From an uncultured Luteimonas sp. (GTDB taxonomy: Bacteria; Pseudomonadota; Gammaproteobacteria; Xanthomonadales; Xanthomonadaceae): 23,864 bases of DNA. The stretch lies in assembly GCA_938008415.1 (NCBI GenBank), contig CALLKI010000061.1, forward strand, positions 1 through 23,864. Direction: 5' to 3'. Within the stretch, counting starts at the first letter, position 1, and every line of letters begins with the position of its first letter. Below the pieces are notes generated by a model, which did no database searches, was not told where the DNA came from, and was given only the letters and a program-made list of their open reading frames with translations. Shown here piece by piece: positions 21,891 through 23,864 of the stretch. The position numbers and the translations under genes were made by a program.

Positions 21891-22285
21891 GGGGTATCGG
21901 TAACGGTGAGCTCGGTCGGCCCGGCCGCGGTTTCCTCGTCGCCGAACCAGGGCCCGCCCTTGACCTCGGCCACGGCCATCAGCACGTAGGCGTTGCCGGC
22001 GTCGGTCTGGACGGTGACCTTGATCGGCTGGCAGCCGCGGTATGCGGCCGTGAGCTGGACGGAGGCGGCACGGCCGGCGCGCTCCAGCTGGGGGTCGGCC
22101 ATCGCCACGCTGCAAGCGGACACCTGGCGGAACGTGGCCTTGATGATCCGCTCGCCCTTGGGTATCACGCCGTTGAAGCTGACCAGCAGCCGGCGTGACT
22201 CGCCCGGGTAGATGCGAACGCAGTGGACGCGGGTGCGGTCGTGTGCGGAGGCGAACGCGTTGCTGACCCGGCCGATGGTGCTCAT
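21887..22285 (-). CDS. Unknown small phage protein between spanin and terS
   Basis: The product is 132 aa. ATG 22285 overlaps the Rz-like gene as ATGA, and its stop overlaps terS as ATGA, so it is translationally linked on both sides. The sequence is beta-rich (RIYPGESRRLLVSFNGVIPKGE, KATFRQVSACSVAMADP, QPIKVTVQTDAGNAYVLMAVAEVKGG), consistent with an immunoglobulin-like or beta-sandwich fold. It ends in an acidic tail. I recognise it only as a recurring protein of phage late regions, possibly a fibre-tail adaptor-like or other virion protein. There is no signal peptide or enzyme motif. Confidence 0.7.
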   Translation of the reverse strand: MSTIGRVSNAFASAHDRTRVHCVRIYPGESRRLLVSFNGVIPKGERIIKATFRQVSACSVAMADPQLERAGRAASVQLTAAYRGCQPIKVTVQTDAGNAYVLMAVAEVKGGPWFGDEETAAGPTELTVTDTP

Positions 22286-22749
22286 AGCTCCTGCTCCTCG
22301 CGGTACGCGCGGATCACGGCCTGGAGGGCTCGGATCTGGTCGTCGGCGTCTCGGCCGACTCGAACAACAGCGCCCGCAAGGCGCTCTCGTTCTGCGGCGA
22401 GCGCATCACGTTCGGCGGCGGCGGCGGCAGCGTCGGACAGGCGCTGGGTTTCGCACCCGGCCCATTCGCGGCGCAGCCGGAGAATGCCGGCGCGCAGATC
22501 AGCAGCAACAGCAGTAGGTACGGTTTCCGCATCGGCGCGGTCCTCCTCGTGGCGTGCGCCGACCTCAGCCAAGATGGCCGCGGCGGCGTGTTCAGTGGCG
22601 CGGGCGCTCTGCTCCGCGGCGACCCGGGCCTGGGCAGCGTCGCGCTGCAGGCCGGCCTCCACGGCCTCGGCGCGTGCGCCACGCCAGGACCAGCCAGCCC
22701 AGAAGGACAGGGCCACCAGCAGCAGCACCGCGGCCGGGCGCCAGGTCAC
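22282..22749 (-). CDS. Rz-like inner-membrane spanin (i-spanin)
   Basis: The product is 155 aa, starting at GTG 22749, which overlaps the endolysin stop as GTGA. Residues about 4-20 (WRPAAVLLLVALSFWAGW) are a single N-terminal transmembrane helix. The rest is a long Ala/Glu/Arg-rich coiled-coil periplasmic region ending at IRALQAVIRAYREEQEL. This is the standard Rz layout. The Rz1 lipoprotein gene lies entirely inside this gene in another frame (22314-22532). With Rz1 it should fuse inner and outer membranes at the end of lysis, which points to a Gram-negative host. Confidence 0.88.
   Translation of the reverse strand: MTWRPAAVLLLVALSFWAGWSWRGARAEAVEAGLQRDAAQARVAAEQSARATEHAAAAILAEVGARHEEDRADAETVPTAVAADLRAGILRLRREWAGCETQRLSDAAAAAAERDALAAERERLAGAVVRVGRDADDQIRALQAVIRAYREEQEL
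22314..22532 (-). CDS. Rz1-like outer-membrane lipoprotein spanin (o-spanin), nested
   Basis: The product is 72 aa, beginning at ATG 22532 inside the Rz-like gene in a different frame. The N-terminus MRKPYLLLLLLICAPAFSGC is a lipoprotein signal with lipobox FSGC and lipidation Cys20. The mature part begins CAANG and is Pro-rich (PTLPPPPPN), as is usual for Rz1. The length is normal for Rz1. Embedded Rz/Rz1 pairs are known in lambda and P22, so the arrangement supports both calls. The longer frame upstream of this ATG is a shadow of Rz. Confidence 0.88.
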   Translation of the reverse strand: MRKPYLLLLLLICAPAFSGCAANGPGAKPSACPTLPPPPPNVMRSPQNESALRALLFESAETPTTRSEPSRP

Positions 22750-23249
22750 GACTCGCCCCCCCACAGGGCACGGCCCTCGCACAGCGCGCGCTCGTCGGCG
22801 CGGCGCAGGACCAGCCCGCGCAACTCCCGGCCGCCGGCGTACTTCCAGCGGCCCAGTTCAGCGCAGGCGCCCGGCCAGTCGTTGGCCTTCGCCTTCTTCT
22901 GTAGGGTGGAGCCGCAAACCACCTGCGGCCCGAGGTTGAAGGCCGCGCTGGTCAGTGCAGCCTCGATCTGGCGCAGCATCGGCACCCCGATGCACTGGCG
23001 GACGTAGGCATTGGCCTCCGCCATGTCCTGCGCCAGCAGCGCGTCGCACTCGGCCTTGGTGTAGCGCTTTCCGGCCTGCACAGTCTTCGTGTGGCCATAG
23101 CAGACGGTCAGCACGCCCACGCTGTCCCGGTATGGCTCGTACCGCACGCCCTCCCATCGCTGGATGATCGGGGCAGCCAGGGCCAGCGCACCGCCCAGGG
23201 CGACGGCCGCGATGCCGCCCCCTACCGCCTTGGTCTTGACCTCAGCCAC
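22746..23249 (-). CDS. SAR endolysin, T4-type lysozyme family (GH24)
   Basis: The product is 167 aa. Start GTG 23249 overlaps the holin stop by a few bases. Residues about 9-27 (VGGGIAAVALGGALALAAP) form a weakly hydrophobic, Gly/Ala-rich signal-arrest-release helix without a cleavage site. Catalytic E33, D42 and T48 keep the E-8x-D-5x-T spacing of GH24 lysozymes (WEGVRYEPYRD ... TVCYGHT). Further down, AALTSAAFNLGP is the conserved core motif. The enzyme cleaves peptidoglycan glycosidic bonds after release from the membrane. Several cysteines (such as C50) may control activation through disulphides. It lies between holin and spanin genes. Confidence 0.92.
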   Translation of the reverse strand: MAEVKTKAVGGGIAAVALGGALALAAPIIQRWEGVRYEPYRDSVGVLTVCYGHTKTVQAGKRYTKAECDALLAQDMAEANAYVRQCIGVPMLRQIEAALTSAAFNLGPQVVCGSTLQKKAKANDWPGACAELGRWKYAGGRELRGLVLRRADERALCEGRALWGGES

Positions 23250-23511
23250 GGCCGCGGAACCTCGCCCAGCGGCGGCGCGCCCAGTCCCAGCCGCGGCGCA
23301 GATCCGCCATCCGCCCACCCCACCAGGTCAGCCAGTCGCCCCAGCCGCGGACAATGGTCAGGCTGGTCTGCACCACGCCGTAGGCGATCGTCGTGATGAG
23401 CACCCAATCCTGGAGCGTGATGCTGGTCGTCGTGCTGGTGACCGCCACCGCCACCGGCGGCGCGATCTTTGCCAGACCAACCGCCAGGTCTTGGGTGATG
23501 GGGTCCTTCAT
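23242..23511 (-). CDS. Holin (small two-helix membrane protein)
   Basis: The product is 89 aa. ATG 23511 was chosen over upstream starts because the product then begins MKDPITQDLAVG, and an upstream purine-rich site (CCGAGG) is in range. Residues about 10-29 form a weakly hydrophobic helix (GLAKIAPPVAVAVT). Residues about 35-55 form a strong one (WVLITTIAYGVVQTSLTIV). The C-terminus is strongly basic (RRGWDWARRRWARFRGRG). A small two-helix protein directly before an endolysin is the normal holin layout. With a SAR endolysin it may act as a pinholin that only depolarises the membrane. It is the first gene of the late operon. Confidence 0.82.
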   Translation of the reverse strand: MKDPITQDLAVGLAKIAPPVAVAVTSTTTSITLQDWVLITTIAYGVVQTSLTIVRGWGDWLTWWGGRMADLRRGWDWARRRWARFRGRG

Positions 23512-23666
23512 CGGTGCACAGCCTCGGAGAATAGGTGCCCGCCCCGCGTCCCAGCTGGTCACGAGGGTTGCTCTGGCGAGGGCGGCGGGCGTTGGTTGGT
23601 CGGGGCGGCCGGCTCTCTGCCGGCCCTTGCCTCGGGCGCCGTTCGCGCCCCGAACCCCGGAAACGA

Positions 23667-23696
23667 GAACGGCCCGCCGGTGAGGGCGAGCCGTTC
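23667..23696 (-). terminator. Terminator-like hairpin in the late leader
   Basis: GAACGGC (23667-23673) pairs with GCCGTTC (23690-23696), with an inner CGCC/GGCG extension. On the minus strand it is followed by TCGTTTCC. It lies downstream of the candidate late promoter and upstream of the holin, as lambda tR' lies after pR'. Antitermination would be needed for full late expression. Strand and function are inferred. Confidence 0.5.
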
Positions 23697-23726
23697 GCAA
23701 TGGGCACTTTGCCCAGCGTGCCGCGA

Positions 23727-23755
23727 AAGCTACGCTGGAGGTGCGCACCTGTCAA
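23727..23755 (-). promoter_or_regulatory. Candidate late promoter with palindromic operator
   Basis: On the minus strand a perfect TTGACA (-35, 23755-23750) is followed 17 bp later by TAGCTT (-10, 23732-23727). The spacer contains the perfect 12-bp palindrome AGGTGCGCACCT (23739-23750). It points at the lysis and packaging genes and starts just after the stop of the gene to the right. A TGGGCA-CTT-TGCCCA hairpin (23701-23715) would be at the start of the transcript. Confidence 0.6.
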
Positions 23756-23763
23756 CCGGTACT

Positions 23764-23864
23764 TCAGCCTTGTCTCTGCGCCGTACTCCTCTCGGGATCG
23801 GGATGCGGTATCTCCGCCATCACGTCGTCTGGATCACAGTTGTCGATGAAGAAGTACAGAGTAG
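23764..23864 (-). CDS. 3' end of an upstream gene, cut by the window edge
   Basis: On the minus strand a frame is open from the window edge to TGA at 23766-23764 and encodes TLYFFIDNCDPDDVMAEIPH and then a polar tail. The other two minus frames are interrupted by stops here. Only about 32 residues are visible, so the family cannot be named. In P22 the antiterminator gene precedes the lysis genes, so this could be a late regulator, but nothing in the visible residues proves that. Confidence 0.45.
   Translation of the reverse strand, partial: TLYFFIDNCDPDDVMAEIPHPDPERSTAQRQG

Noticed and set aside
23535..23849. Plus-strand 104-codon frame at the right end
   Set aside because: It runs through the candidate late promoter and terminator region; the product is Arg/Pro/Ser-rich without a recognisable domain.
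1..23864. CRISPR arrays, insertion sequences or restriction-modification genes
   Set aside because: No regularly spaced direct repeats of CRISPR type, no transposase motif and no methyltransferase or endonuclease module were seen. The only recombinase is the phage integrase.

Overview
The window is a 23.9 kb piece of a temperate podovirus with P22/Sf6-like virion architecture. It has high GC and GC-rich third codon positions, which suggests a high-GC proteobacterial host. A Xanthomonadaceae-type gammaproteobacterium (Xanthomonas, Stenotrophomonas or Lysobacter) is my best guess, but this is inference from protein style and base composition only. No chromosomal housekeeping gene is visible.

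Layout. (1) Positions 1-4335, plus strand: the end of an early operon, with a truncated SF2 helicase, a run of small phage accessory genes, a small DUF4224/excisionase-like gene and a tyrosine integrase. (2) Positions 4336-4839: no supported gene. It holds an apparently complete attP: a 49-bp core identical in form to the 3' half of a tRNA-Lys(UUU) gene, flanked by four copies of an 11-12-bp repeat that look like integrase arm sites. (3) Positions 4840-23511, minus strand: one long late operon. In transcription order (right to left) it reads holin, SAR endolysin, nested Rz/Rz1 spanins, a small unknown gene, Sf6-like TerS, TerL, P22-like portal, scaffold, coat, a small unknown gene, gp4-like, gp10-like, two unknown structural genes, a cupin-like gene, gp7-, gp20- and gp16-like ejection proteins, then two tail-fibre genes. 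(4) Positions 6939-7127, plus strand: a small membrane-protein gene lies antisense between the gp16-like gene and the fibre genes, the place where P22 carries its immI/sieA genes. (5) Positions 23512-23864: a candidate late promoter containing a perfect palindrome, a structured leader with a terminator-like hairpin, and the 3' end of an upstream gene.

The order lysis - terS - terL - portal - scaffold - coat - gp4 - gp10 - ... - gp7 - gp20 - gp16 - tail appendage - attP - int matches the P22 genetic map. attP is undivided and no tRNA 5' half lies beside it. The DNA therefore represents a non-integrated (virion, circular or episomal) genome, or the junction of tandem prophages, rather than a simple prophage with host flanks.

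How it works together: the early leftover genes and Xis/Int handle replication accessory functions and lysogeny. The late promoter, probably under antitermination, drives one transcript for lysis, headful packaging, capsid assembly, DNA retention and ejection, and adsorption. Many late genes are coupled by ATGA, GTGA, TGATG or TAATG overlaps. The less ordinary parts are the region between gp10 and gp7 (three genes in place of the usual tail needle and gp14), tandem repeats at the end of the gp10-like protein, an intrinsic terminator inside the portal reading frame, the antisense membrane gene and the late-promoter palindrome.
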